NCBI RefSeq assembly: GCF_010731755.1
Contig: NZ_AP022589.1
Coordinates: 3,906,001-3,970,000, forward strand
Length of the DNA stretch: 64,000 bases
DNA from: Mycolicibacter minnesotensis
GTDB lineage: Bacteria > Actinomycetota > Actinomycetes > Mycobacteriales > Mycobacteriaceae
Direction of reading: 5' to 3'
This document shows positions 1 through 6,788 of the stretch, piece after piece. The position numbers and the translations under genes were made by a program. A model generated the notes under the pieces. That model saw nothing but the letters and a program-made list of their open reading frames with translations. It searched no databases and was not told the DNA's origin. The stretch's first letter is position 1. The number at the start of each line of letters is the position of its first letter.

Positions 1-1102
1 CCGCCGAGGCGAGCCGTTTGCTACGGCCTAGCCAGAGTGCCCGGCCCCGGCCATCGAACACGCTCAAGTAGTGATGGGCGTGCTCGGCCATCCGCAACAG
101 ATCGGTCATCGGCAACAGTGACCCTCCGGCGGTGTGGGCTTTGCCGGTGGCGTCGGAGCCGGTTACCGGTGCGTGGCCGGCTGCAGCGTGGAGTTCGGCC
201 AGGGTGGTCGAGATGATGACGGTTACCGGTAGCCCGTTGAGTTGGCCGAGGTCGCCGCAGGCGAGTACTGCGCGGCAAGCGGCCAGTAGGGCGTCGTGGG
301 TGCGCTGATCGGGTCGGCGATCATCACGCTGGATCTGTTCCTGTGATGGGGTGCCGCTGACGCAGGGCTTTTCGTCGGCGGCGTTGCACATTCCGGGTGC
401 GGCGAGTTTGGCCAGGATCGGTTCCAGGGTGGCGCGCAGCTCCGGGGTGATCTGCCCCGACAGTGAACTCATCCCGTCGATGCCTTGCCGGCCGAGGCGC
501 AGCCCGCGCCGGGCCAGGCGTTCCCGGTCGGTGAAATCGCCGTCTGGGTCCAGGACGGCCACCAGATGTTCGGCCAGGCGCTGGAAGGTTTCCGGCCCGA
601 ATTGGCTCGCCAGCACCGCGAGGTCACGCTCCGCCCGCTGGCGATAGGCAGCGCCGACCGTGGTCGGGATCTTGGTCAGGGCTTTGCGTGCGATCGCCAC
701 ATGCTCCGGCCCGATCCGACCCTGCGCCTGCGCAGCGGCCAGTTCCGGCAACACCGGCTCCAAGGGTTCCCCCGTCATGGCGGAGCGGGGGCCCAGATCA
801 GCGGCATCTGCGATCCGACGGCGCGCGTTGGCGCTGCTGATCCGCAACCGCTCGGCCAATGCCTTGGTCAGCGAGGGCGCCCCCAAGGCGCCGGGATCGC
901 CTTCGGTGACCAGCCGGGCCAGGATCCGGTGATCGACCACCGGTGCCCGCCACGCCAACGCTTCCCGGCGGGCCAGCACTGCCACCAACTCCTCGGCACT
1001 CAGGGCGTCCAGTGAGCACTGCTCAAGCTGGTCATAGGCGGCCTCGATCGCGTCCAGGCACCCCAGGACGGTGTCCCGATCCGCGATGGCATCCCTACCC
1101 AT
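1..1102 (-). CDS. 13E12-family DUF222/HNH endonuclease, 3' end outside window
   Basis: Reading the complement from an ATG at 1102 gives an uninterrupted frame to the window edge (about 367 codons), starting MGRDAIADRDTVLGCLDAIE. It has the alanine-, leucine- and arginine-rich helical DUF222 body, with segments such as AERLRISSANARRRIADA, and at the edge reaches LWLGRSKRLASA, which in this family directly precedes the Cys-rich HNH zinc/nuclease core. The HNH part is therefore expected just outside the window. The family (REP13E12 in M. tuberculosis) is multicopy and often mobile; its function is unproven, though the HNH domain predicts DNA cleavage. The ATG sits directly below a perfect LexA box, so expression is probably DNA-damage induced and leaderless. 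A complete relative lies at 38048-39298. The family call is secure; the nuclease activity is inferred. Confidence 0.88.
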   Translation of the reverse strand, partial: MGRDAIADRDTVLGCLDAIEAAYDQLEQCSLDALSAEELVAVLARREALAWRAPVVDHRILARLVTEGDPGALGAPSLTKALAERLRISSANARRRIADAADLGPRSAMTGEPLEPVLPELAAAQAQGRIGPEHVAIARKALTKIPTTVGAAYRQRAERDLAVLASQFGPETFQRLAEHLVAVLDPDGDFTDRERLARRGLRLGRQGIDGMSSLSGQITPELRATLEPILAKLAAPGMCNAADEKPCVSGTPSQEQIQRDDRRPDQRTHDALLAACRAVLACGDLGQLNGLPVTVIISTTLAELHAAAGHAPVTGSDATGKAHTAGGSLLPMTDLLRMAEHAHHYLSVFDGRGRALWLGRSKRLASA

Positions 1103-1105
1103 ACA

Positions 1106-1121
1106 TCGAACAATAGTTCGA
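1106..1121 (-). promoter_or_regulatory. LexA (SOS) box overlapping a -10 element
   Basis: TCGAAC-AATA-GTTCGA is a perfect match to the mycobacterial SOS-box form TCGAAC-N4-GTTCGA. On the complement the hexamer TATTGT (1115-1110) lies inside it and ends 7 nt before the ATG at 1102, so LexA would cover the -10 of an apparently leaderless transcript. The second ATG visible at 1106 on the complement is out of frame with the gene. In M. tuberculosis, 13E12 genes are known members of the LexA regulon. Confidence 0.88.
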
Positions 1122-1349
1122 CCCACCGACAGAAAAGGTGGTCGGCCAGAACCTGTTAGCAGGATCGCCAATTGGGGATAAACGTGGCCACGGCTGGAAC
1201 GTGCTGAAGGAGCGCATCCGCGACGGCAGGTGGCTGGTAGCCGTTGACCGAGAATCGAATCTTCCGGTCGCGCTTGGGATATCGGCTCGAACAGCTCTGA
1301 TGTGTCCGCTGGTGCTGGGAATCCAGGGGAAGTGTTCTACGGCGCTTAC

Positions 1350-1649
1350 TTAGGGCCCGAGCCCTGTTGTCGGAGATCGAGAGGGTCGGTGCCATTTGAT
1401 GCCGTCCCAGATGTGGACCAGGGACTTGGTGGGATTGTCCTTGTCGTCGACCAGCCAGACCCCGTGGTTGATCATCGACTCGTCCCAGTTGGGCAGCAGC
1501 GTGGTGGCGTCCTCGAAGGTCTCCAAGCCATCGATGAATTCCAGCTCGACGATCGGCGCGTTCTTGCCCGGTTCACCTTGCCGGCCAACCAGGACCGGGG
1601 TGGTCAGCACCGCGTCGCCTTGGACGGCTTCCAGGGTGGCCGACATCAT
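1350..1649 (-). CDS. Phage minor tail protein fragment (collagen-like segment)
   Basis: This encodes 99 residues. The segment VLVGRQGEPGKNAPIVELEF resembles the short collagen-like G-x-x-G stretch found in mycobacteriophage minor tail proteins, and near the C terminus there is HIWDGIKWHRP, similar to the WDG-x-x-W patterns of such proteins. The start ATGATG overlaps the stop of the 35-residue frame upstream by 4 nt, so the two could be translationally coupled or could be one gene split by a frameshift. It is the last gene of the leftward tail-like run 2935-1350. No signal peptide or membrane segment is visible. The phage assignment rests on context and motif resemblance, so it is moderate. 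Confidence 0.5.
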   Translation of the reverse strand: MMSATLEAVQGDAVLTTPVLVGRQGEPGKNAPIVELEFIDGLETFEDATTLLPNWDESMINHGVWLVDDKDNPTKSLVHIWDGIKWHRPSRSPTTGLGP

Positions 1650-1753
1650 CTGCGGGTGTCTTCATCGCAGACGACCCCGTACCACGCTGCCGAGAGCAGG
1701 GTGTTGAACAGGTGAACGACGTCGCCTGTCTTGGCGGGCACGGGTGCAGTCAT
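1646..1753 (-). CDS. 35-residue frame between phage tail-like genes
   Basis: An ATG at 1753 shares one base with the stop of the upstream gene (TGATG), and this frame ends in TGA overlapping the next ATG (ATGATG). It begins MTAPVPAKTGDVVHLFNTLL and continues with a Trp/Tyr-rich stretch SAAWYGVVCDEDTRR. The tight overlaps on both sides favour real translation, or a former longer tail gene in which this is the N-terminal part and the 1649 frame the rest. No function can be assigned beyond the phage-like context. Confidence 0.4.
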   Translation of the reverse strand: MTAPVPAKTGDVVHLFNTLLSAAWYGVVCDEDTRR

Positions 1754-2208
1754 CAGTGATAGTCCTCTGCGAGTTTGATGGACGGTCGGATCCGCCACCC
1801 GTCGGGTGGCGGTGGTGGTGCAAAGTCGGCTCCGCCGAAGTGTTCGGCGAGCAATGCCCGGACCCGCGGGTAATCGGGGTCCAGGTCAGACAGAGACGTG
1901 TTGTCCAGGTCGACGGATGTGGGATCGGGCGCGTCGATGTCGACCCATTGCCGGTAGCCGCCCGGAGCATCAACCGGCCGGATAGCAGCCTGACCAGCAA
2001 CGGGACCGATTCCGGCGCGGTCAAGGTGCCGTGCGATCACCGGTATGTTGACAAACCGCAGGTCATAAATGGTGCCCTCGGGCGATACTCGGCAGTTCAG
2101 GGCATCGGCAATGGCCCACATGGCCTTGTCGAGCGGGTGGGCATCCGAGCCCGGCTCGGGAATCTCGGGAAGGACCAACCGACCGTGGACGTCGATATGC
2201 GGCTGCAT
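1753..2208 (-). CDS. Phage tail-module protein of unknown role
   Basis: This encodes 151 residues from an ATG at 2208 preceded by GAGGGGGG. It begins MQPHIDVHGRLVLPEIPEPG and continues HPLDKAMWAIADALN, a layout that I recall from small proteins encoded next to minor tail genes in mycobacteriophages. The C-terminal part is proline rich with five consecutive prolines before DGWRIRP. There is no signal peptide or membrane segment. Its stop overlaps the start of the following 35-residue frame, forming a coupled run. A divergent secreted-protein gene starts only 38 bp away at 2247, which is unusual inside a tail module. The phage origin is inferred from context, not demonstrated. Confidence 0.5.
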   Translation of the reverse strand: MQPHIDVHGRLVLPEIPEPGSDAHPLDKAMWAIADALNCRVSPEGTIYDLRFVNIPVIARHLDRAGIGPVAGQAAIRPVDAPGGYRQWVDIDAPDPTSVDLDNTSLSDLDPDYPRVRALLAEHFGGADFAPPPPPDGWRIRPSIKLAEDYH

Positions 2209-2246
2209 CAACCCCCCTCACTCGGCAATAGGACGAAAGGAACGCA

Positions 2247-2597
2247 GTGACGCGCGTGATGCAAGCAAGCGGCAGCCAGCGAAGGAAACGCATTAGGTGG
2301 AGCAAAGCCCTACTTGCCGTGGCGCCGGCCGCGTTATTTATCGCCGCACCGGCGCCAGCTCACGCCGACGGAGCGTGCACGGCGTTAGCGAACGAGGTGG
2401 CTGCTTATAACGCATGCATGAACAAGATGAACATGCACTGCGCGTATACGGGGGGGTTTTATGTGGAAGTCCACTCCACGTGCACCTACGCCGACGGTGG
2501 CCGGGATGAATGCGTCCAACACCTTGTGCCGTTCTCGTTCGGTGGCGTAGAGGTCACCGACTCGACCTGTACATATGTGCCGCCCGGCGTCCCCTAG
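2247..2597 (+). CDS. Small secreted cysteine-rich protein
   Basis: This encodes 116 residues, chosen at GTG 2247 because AAAGGAA lies 4-5 nt upstream. Basic residues (SQRRKRIRWSK) are followed by a hydrophobic run (ALLAVAPAALFIAAPAPAHA), a classical Sec signal peptide with likely cleavage after AHA near residue 40. The mature part of about 75 residues carries six cysteines and several aromatic residues (CAYTGGFYVEVHSTCTYAD), so a disulfide-bonded extracellular protein is likely. The fold is not recognised. Its stop shares a CTAG tetramer with the stop of the convergent phage tail relic at 2594. It is flanked on both sides by leftward phage tail-like genes, so it may be a phage-carried accessory gene or a host gene inserted into the relic. 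Confidence 0.7.
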   Translation: MTRVMQASGSQRRKRIRWSKALLAVAPAALFIAAPAPAHADGACTALANEVAAYNACMNKMNMHCAYTGGFYVEVHSTCTYADGGRDECVQHLVPFSFGGVEVTDSTCTYVPPGVP

Positions 2598-2935
2598 AAT
2601 AAGTCGTTGCTGCCGAATATGGTGCCGATGGCGTTCCACATTGTTTGGATGGTGCGCACCACTTGCCCCAGGGGATCTTCCATGTCACCACCGGTGCCGA
2701 TGGTGATGTCGAACGTTTTCGGGGTGGACTCGTCGTAGTACATGCGGACCGCGCTGACTTGGTCGGTGTAAAGCAAGCCGTCGATCTCAAACAGACAGCG
2801 GGTGCCGAGGTCGAAATCGTAGAAGATCGAGTACGGCCGCCGATTCCAAATACTGACCTTGAACGCCTGATACGGGCGGGTCTTCCAATGCCCCTGCCTC
2901 ATAGCCAACGCCGAGCTGACGGTGCCACCGCCGTC
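2594..2935 (-). pseudogene. C-terminal relic of a Gp37-like phage minor tail protein
   Basis: From codon 2935 to the stop at 2594 the frame reads DGGGTVSSALAMRQGHWKTR and on to DFDLGTRCLFEIDGLLYTDQ, then DESTPKTFDITIG and EDPLGQVVRTIQTMWNAIG. This order matches the C-terminal part of the Siphovirus Gp37-like minor tail proteins of mycobacteriophages as I know them. Upstream an in-frame TAG (2938-2936) interrupts the frame, and I see no tail-like sequence beyond it, so the long N-terminal part is missing. A TTG at 2908 could give a 104-residue product, but this is more likely a remnant. With 1350-2208 it forms a decayed tail module reading leftward. Confidence 0.68.
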
Positions 2936-3003
2936 CTAGTGTAACGAATGCCCTACGCGCGCAACGTGATAGGAGTCGACAGGCTGCTGGCGTCGCCCAG
3001 CGG

Positions 3004-3429
3004 CTACCGGGTATCGACCCACACGGTAAATCCGGCCAGCACCACCGTGACCACGCTGAGCAGCACGATGTCGACAGCGCCCAACCGGGGCCCCTCAACA
3101 CCCTCGGTGGCCAGTCGGCGTTCCCGGGCGATCAGAAACAACGGGAACGTCACGCTGATCGCCACGAGAAAGCCGCCCACGATGTAGGCCCAGACGAATC
3201 GCACGTTGTGCTTGCGGGCTTCGGTCACCATCAGGATCGCCGCGGCCAGGAACAGCAGCAGGATGTCGGCGGTGATCGAGCGCGACGCCGGTGTCACCGC
3301 GGTGTCCGGCAGGAACTGGGAAAGAAAGTCTGCCCCGTCGTAGGCCAGATTCTGGCTCCAGGTGGCGACCAACGCAGCAACGGCGATCGCGGCGTAAACA
3401 CCGCAACGGACTTTGGCGGCTGTATTCAT
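3004..3429 (-). CDS. DUF2834 membrane protein
   Basis: This encodes 141 residues with four hydrophobic segments: an N-terminal one (VYAAIAVAALVAT), one around ILLLFLAAAILMV, one around YIVGGFLVAISVTFPLFLI, and a C-terminal one (VLLSVVTVVLAGFTVW). The order PASRSITADILLLFL, then EARKHNVRFVW, then TFPLFLIARERRL is typical of the DUF2834 family, whose function is unknown. TACCGT on the complement (3441-3436) ends 6 nt before the ATG, suggesting a leaderless transcript. It stands between the prophage relic and dtd, with no obvious operon partner. The family call is fairly secure. Confidence 0.8.
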   Translation of the reverse strand: MNTAAKVRCGVYAAIAVAALVATWSQNLAYDGADFLSQFLPDTAVTPASRSITADILLLFLAAAILMVTEARKHNVRFVWAYIVGGFLVAISVTFPLFLIARERRLATEGVEGPRLGAVDIVLLSVVTVVLAGFTVWVDTR

Positions 3430-3475
3430 GCGGTCACGGTAGCGCCCATAGCGCCAGGTGCACCGTGATTTCGGC

Positions 3476-3907
3476 TCACAGCTCGAGCAGCACCGTCACC
3501 GGGCCGTCATTGACCAGCTCCACCTGCATATGCGCGCCGAACTGTCCGGTCGCCACCGTCGCGCCCAAACGTCGCAGTGCCTCGGCGAATTCGGCGACCA
3601 GCGGCTCGGCGACAGCTCCGGGAGCGGCGGCATTCCAGGACGGCCGCCGCCCTTTTGCGGTGTCGGCGTACAGCGTGAACTGGCTGACCACGAGAATCGG
3701 CGCACCGATGTCTGCCGCCGAGCGCTGATCATCGAGAATACGTAACTGCCAAAGCTTTTCGGCCAGCCGCTGCGCCTTATCCGAGTCATCACTGTGGGTC
3801 ACACCGACCAGGGCGAGCAGCCCCTGGCCGTCGGGTTCGATCGCACCGACGGTCTGACCGTCGACACTGACGCGGGCCGACGAGACGCGCTGCACCAGAA
3901 CTCGCAC
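3476..3907 (-). CDS. dtd: D-aminoacyl-tRNA deacylase
   Basis: This encodes 143 residues, the normal length for the family. The enzyme hydrolyses D-amino acids from mischarged tRNA, acting as a cytoplasmic proofreading dimer. It starts [17 protein letters not shown] and carries the two active-site signatures: SQFTLYAD around residue 80 and NDGPVTV near the C terminus, which form the chirality-sensing pocket across the dimer. The GTG start at 3907 is preceded by TAGCAT on the complement (3920-3915) with a 7-nt gap, fitting a leaderless transcript. It is transcribed away from the thiamine-binding gene at 3961. No oddities are seen. Confidence 0.96.
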   Translation of the reverse strand: MRVLVQRVSSARVSVDGQTVGAIEPDGQGLLALVGVTHSDDSDKAQRLAEKLWQLRILDDQRSAADIGAPILVVSQFTLYADTAKGRRPSWNAAAPGAVAEPLVAEFAEALRRLGATVATGQFGAHMQVELVNDGPVTVLLEL

Positions 3908-3960
3908 GCCCTCGATGCTAGGTAGGCTCGCCGTGATGCCTGACGGGAGGGGTGAGCCAC

Positions 3961-4275
3961 ATGTCGGTATTGGTCGCGTTCTCGGTGACGCCGCTGGGCG
4001 TGGGGGAGGGTGTCGGTGAGATCGTGGCCGAGGCGGTCCGGGTGGTGCGGGAATCGGGCCTGCCCAACCGCACCGACGCCATGTTCACCATTATTGAAGC
4101 CCAGACCTGGGGTGAGGCGATGGCCGTGGTGCAACGGGCGGTGGAAGCGGTCGCGGCGCGGTCGCCGCGGGTCAGCACGGTCATCAAGGCCGATTGGCGC
4201 GAGGGCGCCATCGACGCGATGAGCGCCAAGGTCGAATCGGTGGAACGGCACCTGGCGGTGCCCCCGACTAGTTGA
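3961..4275 (+). CDS. MTH1187-family thiamine-binding protein
   Basis: This encodes about 104 residues. It begins [13 protein letters not shown] and continues [20 protein letters not shown], then [20 protein letters not shown] and [12 protein letters not shown], the pattern of the MTH1187/YkoF-like family (PF01910). Members bind thiamine and form ferredoxin-like oligomers in the cytoplasm. The ATG at 3961 is preferred over the in-frame GTG at 3952 because GGGAGGGG (3945-3952) is well spaced from it. Its 3' end overlaps by 8 nt the 3' end of the convergent VanX-like gene. No thiamine biosynthesis genes are nearby, so the physiological role here is only inferred. Confidence 0.85.
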   Translation: MSVLVAFSVTPLGVGEGVGEIVAEAVRVVRESGLPNRTDAMFTIIEAQTWGEAMAVVQRAVEAVAARSPRVSTVIKADWREGAIDAMSAKVESVERHLAVPPTS

Positions 4276-4927
4276 CCGGCACCTGGGGAATCGGCCGCCC
4301 AACATCGGCGCCGGGGCCGTTGAAGTGCCACCATTCCCCGGAGTAGGTGGCCAGTCCGCCGGCGTTCATCGCCTCGCGCAGCGCCGCGCGTTCGGCGGCG
4401 GCACGGGCGCTGATCCCGTCGGCGAATGCGGCTGCACTGGGGGAGAAGTCGTCGAAACCGGTGCCCATCTCGGAAAGGTGTCCCTGCGCGTCGGCGGTCG
4501 TCACATCCACCGACCGCCCGGTCTCGTGACTGCGGGCCAGGGAGCCCGGCCGCGCTACCCACGTCGGGTTCGGCACCACCTCGAACATCCGAACCTGCAC
4601 CGCGTGCGGACGGTAGCAGTCCCAGAACACCAGCTTCCGGCCGCGACTGCGCAGCGCCGCGGCGGCCGCCGTCAGTCCCGGGACCATCGACTCATGCACC
4701 AGACAGCGGGCATCGGCAGGGTAGAGCTGTTGGCCGACAAAGTTGTTCGCGGTGGCATAGCGCAAGTCGATGAACGCGTCCGGAACCGCGCTGCGCACGT
4801 CGACGAATCCCGCCGCGCGCGCCGCCTCCGACAGCGCCGGTACGTCTGATCCCGGTGCCGCGGCCGCGGCACCCGAGGCGCCGGAGAGCAGCGCCGCCAC
4901 CACTGTCAGCACTCGCAGACTTCGCAT
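4268..4927 (-). CDS. Secreted D-Ala-D-Ala dipeptidase (VanX/M15D)
   Basis: This encodes 219 residues. An N-terminal signal peptide ([20 protein letters not shown]) is followed by an M15D zinc peptidase domain. The zinc-site motifs are [10 protein letters not shown] (Ser-x-His and Asp ligand region) and EWWHF near the C terminus, where the catalytic Glu and the last zinc His lie. [15 protein letters not shown] is also typical of VanX/DdpX enzymes. Such enzymes cleave D-Ala-D-Ala dipeptide. In mycobacteria, an exported copy suggests turnover or recycling of peptidoglycan stem dipeptides rather than vancomycin resistance, as no vanH/vanA genes are present. The gene converges with the thiamine-binding gene and is followed by yaaA upstream on the same strand. 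Confidence 0.9.
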   Translation of the reverse strand: MRSLRVLTVVAALLSGASGAAAAAPGSDVPALSEAARAAGFVDVRSAVPDAFIDLRYATANNFVGQQLYPADARCLVHESMVPGLTAAAAALRSRGRKLVFWDCYRPHAVQVRMFEVVPNPTWVARPGSLARSHETGRSVDVTTADAQGHLSEMGTGFDDFSPSAAAFADGISARAAAERAALREAMNAGGLATYSGEWWHFNGPGADVGRPIPQVPVN

Positions 4928-4944
4928 CAGCCCATTGTGGCGTG

Positions 4945-5691
4945 TCAGGCGTCGACCACGATCGTCAACCGCCGGTCGTCGCGCTCGACCCGCATGCCGG
5001 CCCGCCGCGCTATGGCCGCCACCGCCGCGGCGTCGCCGGGTTCGGCCCGGGTGCTGGCCAGGACCCGAGCCAGTCGTCCCTTGTGCGCCTTGTTGAAGTG
5101 GCTCACCGACACTCGCCGGCCGTCGGCGTGCTCGGCAACCACGTCGACGCTGACAGAGCCGGGGATCGGGGCCAGCGCGGCATAGGATCCCGACCTCAGG
5201 TCGACGACCAGTTCGGATTCGGCGATCTCGGCCAGCACCGGTTCCAGCACCGGCCGCCAGCGCCGTGCCAATCCCGGTCGGCCGGGCAGCTTCGAGGTCG
5301 CCGAGAGGCGATAGGCGGGGACCGGATCGGTGGCCCGCAGCAGGCCGAACAGGGCCGAGCCCACCGCCAGGCGGGCGCCGGCCCGAGCCGCTGATGCTCC
5401 ACGCAGCGAGTCGACGTCCAATGCTTCATACAGCACGCCGGTGTAGCGATGGATCGCCGGCGCGGTGGGCGCGGTGTACAGCGCCGCGTTGCGCTCGATC
5501 TCACCGTCCTGGGCGGCCGACAGACCCAGCGCGGCACGGCTGGCCTCTGGGTCGGCGGCCAAGCCGACTAACTCGGCCACCAGTTCGGCGCGCAGCCCGG
5601 TGAGTTCCGGTGCGGTCAACGCATCCAGTTGCAACGGCGGGCCGTCGCCCCCGGCGCGTTTGGTCTCCGACGGGGGCAGCAGCACGATCAC
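4945..5691 (-). CDS. yaaA: YaaA/UPF0246 peroxide-stress protein
   Basis: This encodes 248 residues from a GTG at 5691. The N terminus VIVLLPPSETK is the hallmark of YaaA (DUF328), followed by RNAALYTAPTAPAIHRYTGV and, near the C terminus, VSHFNKAHKGRLAR, which matches the conserved FNK-x-x-KG signature. In E. coli the protein limits intracellular iron during hydrogen peroxide stress and binds DNA. The start codon overlaps the stop of the PAP2 gene (GTGA), so the two are probably translationally coupled. The reading frame stays open upstream through the PAP2 gene, giving a 421-codon frame, but that extension lacks family similarity and is not used here. Confidence 0.92.
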   Translation of the reverse strand: MIVLLPPSETKRAGGDGPPLQLDALTAPELTGLRAELVAELVGLAADPEASRAALGLSAAQDGEIERNAALYTAPTAPAIHRYTGVLYEALDVDSLRGASAARAGARLAVGSALFGLLRATDPVPAYRLSATSKLPGRPGLARRWRPVLEPVLAEIAESELVVDLRSGSYAALAPIPGSVSVDVVAEHADGRRVSVSHFNKAHKGRLARVLASTRAEPGDAAAVAAIARRAGMRVERDDRRLTIVVDA

Positions 5692-6194
5692 AGCGCAGAC
5701 GTTAACCGAGCCGTTCCACACACCAGCGCGGTGGCGAGCATCGCCGCACCGACCGTGTCGGTGAGGAAGTGGTAGCCGCAGGCCACCAGTCCGAGCATGC
5801 CCAACAGACTCACCAGTGTGGCCGCCGCCACCACCCAGAGCCGGGCTGCGACCACCACCATCATTCCCAGCACCGCGACCAGTAGCGCGGTGTGGCCACT
5901 GGGGTATTCGACGTAGGGCCCATTGCGCCGATCGAACAGAAGCTTGAGCGCCATCGTGATCACCGTGACGGCCAACGGGCAGGCCAGCACCGCGGCCGCC
6001 AGAGCCCAGCGCCTGCGCGCCAGGGCCACCGCCAGACACGCCACCGTCACCCCCAACACCAGCCAACCGCTGGTGAAGACCAACAGCCAACGGGGCTGCT
6101 CGCCGACCAGGGTGACGGCGGCGCGACTGAACCAATTGTCGATCGAGGTCGAGCCGCGGCCTACCGCCCAGCCCAGTGCCAATGTCGCCAGCAC
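5688..6194 (-). CDS. PAP2-superfamily membrane phosphatase
   Basis: This encodes about 168 residues with five hydrophobic segments. The PAP2 motifs are visible: K-x6-R region KLLFDRRNGP, the central PSGHT, and GYHFLTDTVGA carrying the last catalytic His and Asp. These enzymes dephosphorylate lipid phosphates such as undecaprenyl or phosphatidic phosphates at the membrane. The GTG at 6194 is the first accepted start in frame, but the frame continues upstream (LRWWPPVG) into the gap after the STAS gene, so the real start could be a little earlier. The gene overlaps yaaA by 4 nt and follows the STAS gene by about 50 bp on the same strand. Confidence 0.85.
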   Translation of the reverse strand: MLATLALGWAVGRGSTSIDNWFSRAAVTLVGEQPRWLLVFTSGWLVLGVTVACLAVALARRRWALAAAVLACPLAVTVITMALKLLFDRRNGPYVEYPSGHTALLVAVLGMMVVVAARLWVVAAATLVSLLGMLGLVACGYHFLTDTVGAAMLATALVCGTARLTSAL

Positions 6195-6243
6195 TCCGAC
6201 CGGCGGCCACCAGCGCAGGGCGGTGGCGAGGCTCCGATCTATC

Positions 6244-6690
6244 TCAGGCCGACTTCTTGATCAGTGGCAGGAGCATCTGGCGGCGCTGGTCATTGCCGTC
6301 GGCAAGAGCGTGCAGCGCCTGGTCCACCGACAGCGAGGTCGGAAACATGGCGTCCTCGTCGAAGTCGCCGAGCAGTTCGTGGACGGACGCGCTTTCGATC
6401 AGCGTCCAATCCACGCCCGCGGCATGGCAGTCACCGTCGAGCACGCACAGCAGCCAGATCCCCGCGGCGGCGAACGAGGTGACCCCGCTCAGGTCCAGCA
6501 CCAGCGGTTCCTTGGCGAGGACGAACCGGCGAGCGTGCTCACTGAGCTGGTCCACGTTGGTGGCGTCGATCCGTCCCCGAACCGTGATCACCGTCGCGAG
6601 CTGACGGTACTGCGCCCGAATCTGCGCGCCGCCGAACTCGACAATGGGATTGATCCGAGCTGTCCCCCGTGTGGTGATGTCGATTGCCAT
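6244..6690 (-). CDS. STAS-domain protein (anti-sigma antagonist-like)
   Basis: This encodes 148 residues. The core VITVRGRIDATNVDQLSEHA, followed by PLVLDLSGVTSFAAAGIWLL, matches the STAS fold; the serine in the LDLSGVTSFAAAG loop is near the position phosphorylated in classical anti-sigma factor antagonists. A partner anti-sigma kinase or sigma factor is not present nearby, so the interaction partner is unknown. It is read toward the PAP2 gene and yaaA and may be their first gene; the ceramidase gene upstream ends 98 bp away. Family assignment is good, while the regulatory role is inferred. Confidence 0.85.
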   Translation of the reverse strand: MAIDITTRGTARINPIVEFGGAQIRAQYRQLATVITVRGRIDATNVDQLSEHARRFVLAKEPLVLDLSGVTSFAAAGIWLLCVLDGDCHAAGVDWTLIESASVHELLGDFDEDAMFPTSLSVDQALHALADGNDQRRQMLLPLIKKSA

Positions 6691-6788
6691 GCCAGCCCCC
6701 GCCTTCCATGTCGATCGTTGCCGGCAGGTGAGCCGACCTCGATGTTTCCGACGTTATGCGGCGAAGTTAAGGCCTCTTGGGCGACCGA

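Noticed and set aside
1230..1280. GATTCGATTC on the complement as a tRNA T-loop
   Set aside because: The flanking bases cannot form a T-stem, and no acceptor or anticodon arms are seen.
4945..6210. Single 421-codon frame that would fuse a PAP2-region segment to YaaA
   Set aside because: Only the part from GTG 5691 matches YaaA. The upstream part is a different reading of the PAP2 gene with Gly/Arg/Ala-rich sequence and no family similarity.
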